Below the pieces are notes generated by a model. The model worked only from the letters and a program-made list of their open reading frames with translations. It was not told the DNA's origin and did not search any database. A program made the translations under genes and the position numbers. This document shows positions 9,017 through 17,929 of a stretch of DNA of 64,000 bases, piece after piece. Each line of letters begins with the position of its first letter. Positions within the stretch are counted from its first letter, which is position 1. The DNA comes from Streptomyces sp. TP-A0356. GTDB lineage: Bacteria; Actinomycetota; Actinomycetes; Streptomycetales; Streptomycetaceae. Where the stretch lies: positions 1 through 64,000 of the forward strand of contig NZ_BBZJ01000014.1 of NCBI RefSeq assembly GCF_001417775.1, read 5' to 3'.

Positions 9017-10381
9017 TCAGCCGCGGATGATCTCCAGGGCCTCGTCACGGATCTTCGCCATGGTCGCCTCCTCCTTCGCCTCCGCGTTCAGGCGGAGCAG
9101 CGGCTCCGTGTTGGAGGGGCGGACGTTGAACCACCAGTCGGCGGACGAGACGGTCAGACCGTCCAGCTCGTCCAGTTCGACACCCTCGCGGCCCTCGTAC
9201 ACCGCCTTGATCGCGGCGAGGCGGCCCTTCTGGTCGTCGACCGTGGAGTTGATCTCGCCGGAGCCCACATAGCGGTCGTACTCGGCGACCAGCTGCGACA
9301 GCGGGCCCTCCTGGCCGCCCAGGGCGGCCAGGACGTGGAGCGCGGCCAGCATGCCCGTGTCGGCGTTCCAGAAGTCCTTGAAGTAGTAGTGCGCGGAGTG
9401 CTCACCGCCGAAGATCGCGCCGGTACGCGCCATCTCGGCCTTGATGAAGGAGTGGCCCACGCGCGTGCGCGCCGGGGTGCCGCCGTGCTCCCGTACGACC
9501 TCGGGCACCGACCACGACGTGATCAGGTTGTGGATGATCGTGCCCTTGCCGCCGTGCTTGGCGAGCTCACGCGCGGCGACCAGCGCCGTGATCGCGGACG
9601 GCGAGACCGGGTCGCCGTGCTCGTCGACGACGAAGCAGCGGTCGGCGTCGCCGTCGAAGGCGATGCCGATGTCGGCGCGCTCCTCGCGCACCCGCCTCTG
9701 CAGGTCGACGATGTTCTTCGGGTCGAGCGGGTTGGCCTCGTGGTTCGGGAACGTGCCGTCCAGCTCGAAGTACATGGGGACGAGGTCGATCGGCAGCCCG
9801 GCGAACACGGTCGGCACCGTGTGCCCGCCCATGCCGTTGCCCGCGTCGACGACGACCTTCAGGGGGCGGATGGAGGTCAGGTCGACGAGGGAGCGCAGGT
9901 GCGCGGCGTAGTCGTCCAGCGTGTCCCGCCGTGTGATCGTTCCCGGCGTCGCAACCGGCTCCGGCGCGCCCGAGTCCAGCCACTGCTCGGCCAGCACGCG
10001 GATCTCGACGAGACCCGTGTCCTGGCCGACCGGGGCGGCGCCCTTCCGGCACATCTTGATGCCGTTGTACTGCGCCGGGTTGTGCGAGGCGGTGAACATC
10101 GCGCCCGGCAGGTCGAACGCGCCCGAGGCGTAGTACAGCTGGTCCGTCGAACACAGGCCGATCTCGGTGACGTCGACGCCGCGTTCGGCGGCGCCGCGTG
10201 CGAAGGCACGCGACAGGCCAGGGGACGAGGGCCGCATGTCATGGCCGATCACGATCGCGTCCGCGCCGGTCACCTGTGCGAAGGCCGCACCGAAGAGTTC
10301 GGCGAGCGGCTCGTCCCACTGGTCCGGGACCACCCCGCGTACGTCGTACGCCTTCACGATCTGCGACAGATCAGCAGCCAC
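9017..10381 (-). CDS. manB: Phosphomannomutase/phosphoglucomutase
   Basis: The enzyme converts mannose-6-phosphate to mannose-1-phosphate, and often also the glucose equivalents. All four alpha-D-phosphohexomutase signatures are visible: the phosphoserine loop TASHNPAQYNGIK, the metal loop DGDADRCF, the sugar-specificity loop GGEHSAH, and the phosphate-binding loop RPSNTEPLLRL near the C-terminus. I chose GTG 10381 (454 aa, VAADLSQIVKAYDVRG) because GGAGGG sits 8 nt upstream. The longer ORF from 10417 has 12 extra residues containing that ribosome site. With manA it forms the mannose-phosphate branch that supports protein O-mannosylation and GDP-mannose-dependent polymers in Streptomyces. Confidence 0.95.
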   Translation of the reverse strand: MAADLSQIVKAYDVRGVVPDQWDEPLAELFGAAFAQVTGADAIVIGHDMRPSSPGLSRAFARGAAERGVDVTEIGLCSTDQLYYASGAFDLPGAMFTASHNPAQYNGIKMCRKGAAPVGQDTGLVEIRVLAEQWLDSGAPEPVATPGTITRRDTLDDYAAHLRSLVDLTSIRPLKVVVDAGNGMGGHTVPTVFAGLPIDLVPMYFELDGTFPNHEANPLDPKNIVDLQRRVREERADIGIAFDGDADRCFVVDEHGDPVSPSAITALVAARELAKHGGKGTIIHNLITSWSVPEVVREHGGTPARTRVGHSFIKAEMARTGAIFGGEHSAHYYFKDFWNADTGMLAALHVLAALGGQEGPLSQLVAEYDRYVGSGEINSTVDDQKGRLAAIKAVYEGREGVELDELDGLTVSSADWWFNVRPSNTEPLLRLNAEAKEEATMAKIRDEALEIIRG

Positions 10382-10493
10382 GGCCAACCCTCCTGAGGTC
10401 TCAACGAATGACCCCAAACTACCTGCTGGGACTCAGGCCCGGAGGCCGCTCCCGGGGGTCGGCCGGACAGTTCCCACGGAGTTCATACCGGGC

Positions 10494-10871
10494 TCAGGTG
10501 TCCGGCGAGCGCAGCACCCGCAGATGACCGCGGCGGGCGACCTCCATCGGGTCCGCCGTACGAGCGCTGCCGCCGCCCGCCTCCGCCGCCCGCTGCTGGG
10601 GGCGGGCCGCCTCGCGCACCGCGTTGGCGAGTGCTTCGAGGTCGTCGCCGCTGGGGCGGGCGGGGGCCGAGCCGTCCAGGAGCCGCACGACCTCCCAGCC
10701 GCGCGGCGCGGTCAGGCGCTCGGAGTGCTCGGCGCACAGGTCGTAGCAGTGGGGTTCGGCGTAGGTGGCGAGCGGGCCGAGGACCGCGGTCGAATCCGCG
10801 TAGACGTACGTCAGCGTCGCGACGGCGGGTCGGCCGCAAGCGGTGCGCGAACAGCGACGTACAGGGCTCAC
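10494..10871 (-). CDS. DUF3499 family protein
   Basis: This 125-residue protein starts at GTG 10871. It has two Cys clusters, CSRTACGRPA at the N-terminus and HCYDLCAEHSERL near residue 45, which look like a zinc-binding treble-clef or ribbon. The Pro/Ala/Arg-rich C-terminal third is poorly conserved in this kind of protein. DUF3499 proteins are confined to actinobacteria and are usually found, as here, near manB and whiB. The function is unknown. Confidence 0.85.
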   Translation of the reverse strand: MSPVRRCSRTACGRPAVATLTYVYADSTAVLGPLATYAEPHCYDLCAEHSERLTAPRGWEVVRLLDGSAPARPSGDDLEALANAVREAARPQQRAAEAGGGSARTADPMEVARRGHLRVLRSPDT

Positions 10872-11258
10872 GACGTTGGACGGTACCGCACTCTTGAGCG
10901 GGCCGCGACGACTCTCCCCCAGGTCACTCCACCGTGTCGTGCTGTGAAACGCCCCACAGGCCCCTCCGGGCGCGCCTCACTGACCTGCGGGGACACCCTC
11001 TGCGGAAATACCGGGACGCGCTGGAAGCGGTCACCACTCGGTACAAACCTCGTCAAATTTCTCGAGCACGGCGGTCTCGGAGAGATAAGGAATCGAGCCC
11101 AAGCTTGGCTGGAATGGTCATCCGGCGACATGCCCTACCGCCTCGGCATACATCCGACCGCTCCTGCGGCGGCGAGCCGGCTGGACATGGCGCGGCGCGG
11201 CGGGCGTACGCCCGCGTGGACCGGGGCGCGGGACCCCACCGAGGACTAGGCTTCGTCA
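10872..11258. other. Gene-free divergent region
   Basis: This is a 387-bp stretch between divergent genes with somewhat lower GC around 11000-11130. No convincing ORF is seen. A -10-like TAGGCT (11247-11252) lies just before GTG/ATG 11259-11262, consistent with leaderless transcription of the metallopeptidase-fold gene. No matching -35 is apparent. Confidence 0.4.
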
Positions 11259-11711
11259 GTGATGGACACCCCCGTACCGCCCCGCGCCGCCGCACCCGGG
11301 CCCCGCCGCCGTGACCGCCACGGCAGAGGCATGCGCGGCCCCGTCGCACCGCCCCAGGTGCCGCTCGCCGCCAGCCGCGCCGAGGTGTTCGCGGATCTGG
11401 TGCAGGACTCCGTGGAGCGTCTGGAGCGGCGCTGGCCGCAGCTCGCCGACATCGATTTCCTGGTGCTCGAGGTGCCGCGTCTCGACGGCCCCGGCGCGAC
11501 CTGGAGCGACGAGGCGGTACCGCTGGGAGGCACGATCCCGGCCCAGGACGGCCGCCGGGCGCGCGTGGTCGTCTACCGCCGCCCGGTCGAGATCCGCACG
11601 AAGGGCCGCGACGAGCGGGCCGCCCTGGTCCATGAGGTGGTCGTGGAGCAGGTGGCGGAACTGCTGGGGCTGACCCCGGAGACGGTGGATCCGCGCTACG
11701 GCGAGGACTGA
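11259..11711 (+). CDS. Zincin-like metallopeptidase-fold protein (PF06262 type)
   Basis: This protein of about 150 residues begins at GTG 11259 or ATG 11262. The N-terminal 25 residues are Pro/Arg-rich. The core, SRAEVFADLVQDSVERLERR to the end, resembles the small MtrB/zincin-like family found next to DUF3499 genes. The helix that should carry HExxH reads LVHEVVVEQVAELLGL, so His-Glu is present but the second His is replaced by Gln. That makes peptidase activity doubtful; it may be a non-catalytic member. TAGGCT 7 nt before the GTG suggests a leaderless mRNA. Confidence 0.8.
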   Translation: MMDTPVPPRAAAPGPRRRDRHGRGMRGPVAPPQVPLAASRAEVFADLVQDSVERLERRWPQLADIDFLVLEVPRLDGPGATWSDEAVPLGGTIPAQDGRRARVVVYRRPVEIRTKGRDERAALVHEVVVEQVAELLGLTPETVDPRYGED

Positions 11712-11733
11712 CCCCCGAGAGCCCCGGGGGCCA

Positions 11734-13281
11734 TTACTTCTTCAGCAGCACCGAGAGGTCCTGGTTCGCTTCCGGCACCGCCACCGTGCCCCGGTCGTCC
11801 GGCAGGGTCTGCACCGTGAACGCCGGTACGCCCTCGGTGGTCGTCTCAAGGGTCCGGGCGGCGTAGACCGGTCCTCCGGAGACGGGCTCCACGGTGAGCG
11901 CGTAGGTGCCCTTGAGGCCGCTCGGCACGGGTGCGTCCACGTCCTGTGTCGTACCGCCCTTGAGCGTGTACTCCTTGGTCACCGCCGTGCCGCCCTCGCT
12001 GCCTGCGGACGCGGTGACCTTCACCGTGGCCGAGCCGCCGGGGGCGCTCAGCGCCAGCGTGGTGCCCTTGGCGGTGTTGCCGGCGACCGACGCGCGCGTG
12101 CCGACCGGCGCGGTGGCCGGAATGAAGGCCGTCTCCTGCTTGTCGCCCTTGCCGCGGACCACCCGCAGGGCGGCGACCACGGGGACCGGGGTGCCGCTGG
12201 GCGTCAGCACCAGGGAGCCCGCCTCGCCGCGCGTGACGTCACCGAGGTCGACGGCGGTGGTCATGCCGGACTTCACGTGCAGCGTCTCGTTCCCGGCCGG
12301 GGTGATCAGGCCGGAGGGCGAGGAGAGGCGCACCTTCAGGTCGGCGTCGGCGTCACCCGGGACGAAGGCGACCAGGCGGACGTCCGTGGCGTCCTTGGGG
12401 ATGCCGGGCATCACCAGGGAGCCCGCGGGGTCCGTGGAGGCGGCCAGCCAGTCGCCGCCCAGCTTGTCGTCGAGGGCCTGCACGGCTGCGGCGACCCGTC
12501 CGCTGCGGGCGCTGACGTGGACCGTGAGGTCGGCCTCCCGCGCGCTGGTGAGCGTGGACAGCAGGATGGGCTCGCTGGAGTGCGGCTGGACGGTGATGCC
12601 CTCGCCGACCGTCGACTTGAGGTTGCCGTCCTTGCCGTACATCTCGATGTCGACGGTCGCTGCGGAGTCGTCCGGGTTGGTCAGGTGCACGTAGTCGGTG
12701 CGGGAGCCGGCGGTGCCGGCACCCGGGAACCAGAACTGGGTGTCCGGGGCGGTGCAGTTGGTGCCGAGCAGACCACGGCCGCTGCCCGCGGCGATCTGGG
12801 TCGTCTCCTGGACCGTCCAGCCTGGGGCGAACCGGCCCGTGGCGGTGCCGATCAGGGCGGGCAGGTCGGCGCCGGATCCGGCCCCGGTGACCGGCGTGCC
12901 GGGCTCCTTGGGCGTCACCGTCGGCGCGTTGGACTGCTTCTTGTCCTTGGTGCCCTTGCCGCTCTTGCCGGAACCGGAACCGGTCGCGGAGCCGGAGCCC
13001 GTCTGCGAGCCGTCCGCCGACTGCGCGGACGCGGCGGTCAGTTCGGCCTTGCCGCTGCCGCTCGCGCCCTGCGCGACGGGCGTGAAGGACGTGTACGAGG
13101 TCTCGGCGATGTCGGAGGTGCTGGGCTCGGGGCACAGCAGCCGGGTCTGCTCCACGGGCAGCCGGGCCGCCGTCTTCGCGGTGCCGCCGCCGGAGGCGGC
13201 CGGGGCGGTGAGCGCCGCGAATCCGGTGACGGCGGCGAGCGCGGTCGCGCCGGCGATCAGGGACAGGGTCGTGCGGTTCAC
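11734..13281 (-). CDS. DUF5719 secreted/membrane-anchored protein
   Basis: This 515-residue protein has an N-terminal signal anchor (LSLIAGATALAAVTGFAALT, residues 7-26), then a Ser/Gly/Lys-rich linker (about 85-130) and an extracytoplasmic beta-rich region with repeated Ig-like stretches. The first four bases of its ORF overlap the stop codon of the upstream glycosyltransferase gene (ATGA at 13278-13281), so the two are translationally coupled. Genome neighbourhood and coupling suggest it works with that membrane glycosyltransferase at the cell surface. No enzymatic motif is seen. Confidence 0.85.
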   Translation of the reverse strand: MNRTTLSLIAGATALAAVTGFAALTAPAASGGGTAKTAARLPVEQTRLLCPEPSTSDIAETSYTSFTPVAQGASGSGKAELTAASAQSADGSQTGSGSATGSGSGKSGKGTKDKKQSNAPTVTPKEPGTPVTGAGSGADLPALIGTATGRFAPGWTVQETTQIAAGSGRGLLGTNCTAPDTQFWFPGAGTAGSRTDYVHLTNPDDSAATVDIEMYGKDGNLKSTVGEGITVQPHSSEPILLSTLTSAREADLTVHVSARSGRVAAAVQALDDKLGGDWLAASTDPAGSLVMPGIPKDATDVRLVAFVPGDADADLKVRLSSPSGLITPAGNETLHVKSGMTTAVDLGDVTRGEAGSLVLTPSGTPVPVVAALRVVRGKGDKQETAFIPATAPVGTRASVAGNTAKGTTLALSAPGGSATVKVTASAGSEGGTAVTKEYTLKGGTTQDVDAPVPSGLKGTYALTVEPVSGGPVYAARTLETTTEGVPAFTVQTLPDDRGTVAVPEANQDLSVLLKK

Positions 13282-16200
13282 TGCTGGCTCCCGTCGGGGC
13301 GCTCACTGTCGGTGCCGTGTGCCGGGTCGTACGGCGTGGCGTAGCCCTGGGTGTACGTCGGGTCGTAGTGCGCCGTGTTCCCGTAGCCGTACGGGTCGTA
13401 CTGGGCGCCCTGGTAGGGGTCGGCCTGGTAGGGATGCTGCTCGTACGTGCCCGGCGCGTACTGCTGGGCGCCCGGGTACTGCTCGCCGCCGTACGTGCCG
13501 TACTCCGTGCTCGCGTAGGCCGCCGTGTCCCACTCGTCGTACGACTGCTGCTGCGGGATCGCGGCGGGGGCGGGGACTTCCTCCGCCGGAAGTGGGGTCT
13601 CGGCTTCCTGCCCGGCCTCCTCCGCCTCGGCCTGGGCGCGCAGACGGCGGGCGCGGCGGCCGTCGCCGGTGATGTCCTGCGCGGGCACCGACCGCTGCTC
13701 GGGGAGGTCGTCGTCGACGTCCCGGCGGCGGCCGGGCAGGGCGAGCACCACGAGTACCACGGCGAGCGATCCCTGCGCCCACAGCCAGGCGGTGTGGCCC
13801 AGCGGTGGGTCGTACGTGACGTCCAACCTGCCGCCGGATGCGGGCAGTTCGAAGCCCTGGGCCCAGCCGTCGACCGTGGTCCGGGTGAGCGGTCGGCCGT
13901 CCAGGGTGGCGGTCCAGCCCGCCGCGGCCGTGTCGGCGATCCGCAGCACACGGCCCGCGCCCCCCGAGGGGATGGTGGTGTGGATGTCGACGGGTCCCGC
14001 CGCGACGGGCTGCGGTGCGGCCGAGCCGGTGACGATCGCGGCGCGGGAGACCTGCCGGTCCAACCGCCACAGGGCGCTGCCGTCCTGCTGGCTGAGCCGG
14101 GTCAGGCCGGGTGTGGCGTCCAGGACGCGGCCGATGTCGCGGGGCGCGCCCTTGCGGACGAGGACGTAGCGTACGGCGAAGCCGCCGAGTTCGTCGGCCT
14201 GGTCGGCGCCGGAGCCCGCCACGAGATTGGCGACGACCTTGTCCAGCGTCCTGTTGCCGCCGTCCGCGGCGAGTTCGCCGTCGCCGAGGCGGGCTCCGGA
14301 GCCGCGGACCAGGGTGTAGCCCACGCGCGCGGTGGAGTTGCCGTCCAGGACGAGGGTGCGGGCCTGGTCGCTGGTGCCGCCTTCCTCGGCGACGAACGCG
14401 GGCACCTGTACCGGGTCGCGGCGCTCCACGGGCCCGTCGGCACCGCGGACCATCCATCCGGCCGCGATGAGCAGCGGTCCGGCCGCGGCGGCGAACGCGA
14501 TGAGTGCGGCGACCGGCTGGCGCCAGCCGAAGCTCTGCTCGGCCACGCGCGTGTGCGCGCCGTCCGCGCCGATCGCGGCGGCGGCCAGCAGCGCGAGGCC
14601 GTAGACGAGGGTCGCGGGTCCGGCCCAGGTGGAGCCGTTGGACAAGGCCGCGAGGACGAGCGCCACCAGGGCGACCGCCCACGCCGTCCAGATGCCCCCC
14701 TGGCGCTCGCTGCGCAGCAGGGCGGCCAGCGCGGCGAGGACGACACCGAGGAGCATCAGCCCGCTGACGGTGCCGGGGCCGCCCGGGCTCGCCCCGAGCA
14801 GGTCGGAGGCCGAGGCCGCGCTCTTGCCGTAGGCGAGACCCGCCTCCTTGAAGAAGCCGAAGGGCAGTAGTGACAGGGACCAGGGGGCGAGCACCAGCAG
14901 CGGCGTGCCGACCTGGACGAGGAAGCGCAGTCCGTAGGCGACGATGTCCGTCCTGCGCACCGCGAGCAACGCCAGGCCGAGGACGACGGCGATGGGCCAC
15001 ACGATCGGTGTGAACGCGGTGGTGATCGTCAGCAGGAGGGCGTACGCCCAGCTCGCGCGCCAGCTGCCGCGGGCGCCGGACGCGTGGGCGAGTCCGCCGG
15101 CCGCTATGGCCGCGCGCGCGATGAGCGGCAGCAGGACCGCGAGGACCGCCGTGCCGATGTGGCCGCCGGCGAGGGCGCCGGTGGCGGCGGGCAGGAACGC
15201 GTACGCGACGGACGCCCATGCGCGCAGCAGCCGCGACTCGACCAGCGGACGCGAGGCGAAGTACGCGGTGAACCCGGCCAGCGGCACCGAGCAGACGAGC
15301 AGCACCGTGACCGCGAGCCCGGTCGAGCCGAACAGGATGCTCGCGAGGAGGGCGACGAGCGCGATGTAGGGCGGCGCGGGCTGCGTGCCGCCCGCGCCCA
15401 CCGGATGCCAGGCGTCTAGATACCGCGACCACAACTCGGAGGAGTCGGCGGGCGCGGGCAGCAGCGCGCCGCCCGCGAGCGCGCCACCGCCGAGCAGGGC
15501 GCGGCAGGCGATGAGCGAGAAGAGCAGGAGGACGACGAAGAGCACCGGTCCGGGCTTGCGGGCGATGCGCTTGAGCCGGGCGAACTGTTCGACCTCCAGG
15601 AAGTCGGCGTCGTCGCCGCCGGGTCCGGACTCCACGGCGCCGCCGTGCCGACCCGCCGAGGAGACCTCGGGGTCGGAGCGGCCCACCAGGTTGCTCGCGA
15701 CCTGTTCGACGGTGGCCCGGATGGTCGCTCCGGGCGGCGGGAACAGCGGGCGCAGCTCGTCCTTGTCGACCTGCGGACGGCCGCGCCTGCGTCGGCCGGC
15801 GATGATCCGCTCGGGCCGCAGCAGTGTGCCCAGCAGACCGCGTATCTCGTCGACGGCCTGTCCGGGGACCTTGCCGACGAGATACGCCACCGTGCGCAGC
15901 AGGGTGCCGAACACCAGGCGGACCAGGACCCAGGGCAGCTGTGCGGTGGTGGCGTTGACGAGGAGGGTGTAGACGGCGCCCGCCTTGTCGACCTTGTGCG
16001 GGGAGGCCGCGGTGCGGCCCACGCAGTCGACGCTGCGGCGCTCGCGGGAGGCCGCCTCGGCGTGTCGTACGACCGCTTCGGGGGCGACGAGGACGCGGTG
16101 TCCCGCGGCCTGGGCACGCCAGCACAGATCGACGTCGTCACGCATCAGGGGCAGGTGCCGGTCGAACCCGCCCAGCTGCTCGAAGACATCGCGGCGGATC

Positions 16201-16934
16201 AGCATGCCTGCCGTGGACACGGACAGCACCGGGCGGACGTGGTCGTGCTGGCCCTGGTCCTGTTCGCGGCGGTCCAGGCCGGTCCAGCGGCGGCCGGAGT
16301 TGGCGATGGTCACGCCGACCTCCAGAAGCTGCCTGCGGTCGTACCAGCCGCGGAGCTTGGGGCCGACGACCGCGATCTCGCGGCCCAGTTCGTGTTCGTT
16401 CTCCACGACGCGCAGCAGCTGGGCGAGGGCGTCCGGTTCGGGGGCGCAGTCGTCGTGCAGGAGCCACAGCCACTGCACCGGCTCGCCGTACGGCAGCTCC
16501 GGCAGGTCGTACGCGTCGTCGCGCCAGGTGCGGGTGACGGGGTCCCAGCCGCTCGGGCGCTTGAGATAGGGCAGGTCGTCCGGGGTCAGCACGGCCGCGC
16601 CGCGGTCGGCCTCCTCCACGGCCTGGCCGAAACCGGTGCGCCGCGCGAGGTGCAGGACACGGTCGGCACCGAGGGCCTCGCTGAGCAGCTGCGCGGATTC
16701 GTCCGCGCTGCCGGTGTCGGCCGCCACGGCGTTCTGCACGGGACGCTCCTGGCCGAGCAGCCCGGCGAGCGCGTCGGGCAGCCAGCGGGCGCCGTCGTGG
16801 GCCACGAGCACCGCGGTGACCACGTGACGCGGAAACTCGGGCGGGCGGGCCGGGTCGAACGGCGCGGGGCGGGTCGGGTCGAACGGCGTCGCGCCGGCGC
16901 CGTGTTGGACCGCTGAATGACTGTGCACGGACAT
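13278..16934 (-). CDS. Large multi-domain membrane glycosyltransferase, family 2
   Basis: At 1218 residues this is about three times the size of a simple GT2. Residues 1-40 contain a Pro-rich FDPTRP/FDPARP repeat. Residues 35-330 form a GT-A domain with the nucleotide-sugar region (VTAVLVAHDGARWLPDALAG), an acidic metal motif HDDCAPEPDAL, and LMRDDVDLCWRAQ as the acceptor-site motif. About 14 membrane helices follow (residues 330-860), then an extracytoplasmic domain, a last helix near 1080, and a cytoplasmic tail of about 125 residues dominated by Tyr, Gln, Pro and Gly. Lipid-linked sugar donor use and export of a surface glycan are likely by analogy. It overlaps the DUF5719 gene by 4 bp. 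Confidence 0.9.
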   Translation of the reverse strand: MSVHSHSAVQHGAGATPFDPTRPAPFDPARPPEFPRHVVTAVLVAHDGARWLPDALAGLLGQERPVQNAVAADTGSADESAQLLSEALGADRVLHLARRTGFGQAVEEADRGAAVLTPDDLPYLKRPSGWDPVTRTWRDDAYDLPELPYGEPVQWLWLLHDDCAPEPDALAQLLRVVENEHELGREIAVVGPKLRGWYDRRQLLEVGVTIANSGRRWTGLDRREQDQGQHDHVRPVLSVSTAGMLIRRDVFEQLGGFDRHLPLMRDDVDLCWRAQAAGHRVLVAPEAVVRHAEAASRERRSVDCVGRTAASPHKVDKAGAVYTLLVNATTAQLPWVLVRLVFGTLLRTVAYLVGKVPGQAVDEIRGLLGTLLRPERIIAGRRRRGRPQVDKDELRPLFPPPGATIRATVEQVASNLVGRSDPEVSSAGRHGGAVESGPGGDDADFLEVEQFARLKRIARKPGPVLFVVLLLFSLIACRALLGGGALAGGALLPAPADSSELWSRYLDAWHPVGAGGTQPAPPYIALVALLASILFGSTGLAVTVLLVCSVPLAGFTAYFASRPLVESRLLRAWASVAYAFLPAATGALAGGHIGTAVLAVLLPLIARAAIAAGGLAHASGARGSWRASWAYALLLTITTAFTPIVWPIAVVLGLALLAVRRTDIVAYGLRFLVQVGTPLLVLAPWSLSLLPFGFFKEAGLAYGKSAASASDLLGASPGGPGTVSGLMLLGVVLAALAALLRSERQGGIWTAWAVALVALVLAALSNGSTWAGPATLVYGLALLAAAAIGADGAHTRVAEQSFGWRQPVAALIAFAAAAGPLLIAAGWMVRGADGPVERRDPVQVPAFVAEEGGTSDQARTLVLDGNSTARVGYTLVRGSGARLGDGELAADGGNRTLDKVVANLVAGSGADQADELGGFAVRYVLVRKGAPRDIGRVLDATPGLTRLSQQDGSALWRLDRQVSRAAIVTGSAAPQPVAAGPVDIHTTIPSGGAGRVLRIADTAAAGWTATLDGRPLTRTTVDGWAQGFELPASGGRLDVTYDPPLGHTAWLWAQGSLAVVLVVLALPGRRRDVDDDLPEQRSVPAQDITGDGRRARRLRAQAEAEEAGQEAETPLPAEEVPAPAAIPQQQSYDEWDTAAYASTEYGTYGGEQYPGAQQYAPGTYEQHPYQADPYQGAQYDPYGYGNTAHYDPTYTQGYATPYDPAHGTDSERPDGSQQ

Positions 16935-17207
16935 CGAGGTACGGGCCCCGGTTCGATGGACTGCGGTGGACGCCTGTGCCCCGAGGGGGCAGCGGAGCGT
17001 CTCGGACGGAGGCCCACACTAACGGGTGGACAAGATCACGGCCCGCCGCCTGTGGACAACCCACCCGCGCCGGGCCGTTCGTTACGTAGGGATGTGCGCC
17101 TTTTCGTCGTTCGCCGGACAGGCCGGCCGCCACGCACGCGTGCGACTGCTTTGCAACGTCCTGGAAGACTCTTTCGCCCTGGGGGACACTCTTCGAACAG
17201 CGGGCTC

Positions 17208-17471
17208 TCAGACGGCGGCCTTCTTGAGGCGGCGGCGCTCACGCTCGGACAGACCGCCCCAGATGCCGAACCGCTCGTCGTTGGCGAGCGCGTATTCGAG
17301 GCACTCCGAGCGGACCTCACAGGCGAGGCAGACCTTCTTGGCCTCGCGGGTGGAGCCGCCCTTCTCGGGAAAGAAGGACTCGGGGTCGGTCTGGGCGCAC
17401 AGCGCGCGCTCCTGCCAGCCGAGTTCCTCGTCCGCGTCGTCGACCAGCAGTTGCTGCACCAGCTCGGTCAT
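17208..17471 (-). CDS. whiB: WhiB developmental transcription factor (iron-sulfur protein)
   Basis: The 87-residue protein carries the four invariant cysteines of the Wbl family at positions 25, 48, 51 and 57 (C-x22-C-x2-C-x5-C), which ligate a 4Fe-4S cluster. The turn motif FGIWGGLSERERR follows, then a basic C-terminus RRRLKKAAV for DNA contact. The sequence from MTELVQQLLVDDADEELGWQ matches my memory of Streptomyces WhiB itself, not merely a Wbl paralogue. WhiB acts with WhiA to start sporulation septation in aerial hyphae. Start ATG 17471. A promoter is visible at 17545-17574 and a BldD-like box at 17602-17614. Confidence 0.95.
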   Translation of the reverse strand: MTELVQQLLVDDADEELGWQERALCAQTDPESFFPEKGGSTREAKKVCLACEVRSECLEYALANDERFGIWGGLSERERRRLKKAAV

Positions 17472-17544
17472 GTGCGCCCCTCGTCAGTCTTTCGCGTCCC
17501 CGTGATGTAGCCGTTACCGATTTCGGCTGAACGACACGAGTGAA

Positions 17545-17574
17545 ATTACAAGTGTGCCGATCCGGGCCAGTCAA
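17545..17574 (-). promoter_or_regulatory. whiB promoter
   Basis: On the minus strand TTGACT (17569-17574) and TGTAAT (17545-17550) are 18 bp apart and would start transcription near 17538, about 67 nt before the whiB ATG. A GACAC pentamer, the core reported for WhiA binding, lies on the plus strand at 17533-17537, over the predicted start. Confidence 0.55.
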
Positions 17575-17601
17575 GCCGAGATCTGCTATTGAGCCCCTTA
17601 T

Positions 17602-17614
17602 TCACTCTGCGGAA
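17602..17614. promoter_or_regulatory. BldD-like operator upstream of whiB
   Basis: TCACTCTGCGGAA matches the BldD half-site consensus TnACnC(T/A)GnGTnA at nine of ten defined positions. It lies about 65-75 bp upstream of the predicted whiB start site. BldD with c-di-GMP is known to repress sporulation genes including whiB; this particular site is a motif match only. Confidence 0.4.
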
Positions 17615-17893
17615 CCAAGGCTATGCGGAAAGTGTTCAAATCGGCATAAACCCTGACACTCAGATGGGGTCCCAACAGGCGCCCGACCCTTCACAGGGGA
17701 GGACGCCCAGACGTTCGGTCTCGTTCCGACGCGACCGGCGAAGCGAACCGGATCACAGTCGGATCACGAGATCGCAACGGCGTTCGCGGGCCCGGTGGTG
17801 CGCTCCATGTGTCCCCGACTCCCGGTGAACAAACCTTTCATCTGTCAGATCAACCGGATGAGGTGAAACACCGCTCACATCCCGGATCTCAAG

Positions 17894-17922
17894 TTGACAG
17901 CGAAGGTATGAACCGATGTGCT
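17894..17922 (+). promoter_or_regulatory. Promoter for the polycysteine leader and cysteine dioxygenase
   Basis: A perfect -35 TTGACA at 17894-17899 is followed 17 bp later by the weak -10 TGTGCT (17917-17922). This would place the start site at about 17929-17930, on the A of the leader ATG, so the mRNA is predicted to be leaderless. Confidence 0.5.
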
Positions 17923-17929
17923 AGTGGGC

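Noticed and set aside
13303..16125. 940-residue minus-strand ORF in a second frame of the large glycosyltransferase
   Set aside because: It is extremely Arg/Pro-rich, a frame-shifted shadow of the real 1218-residue gene.
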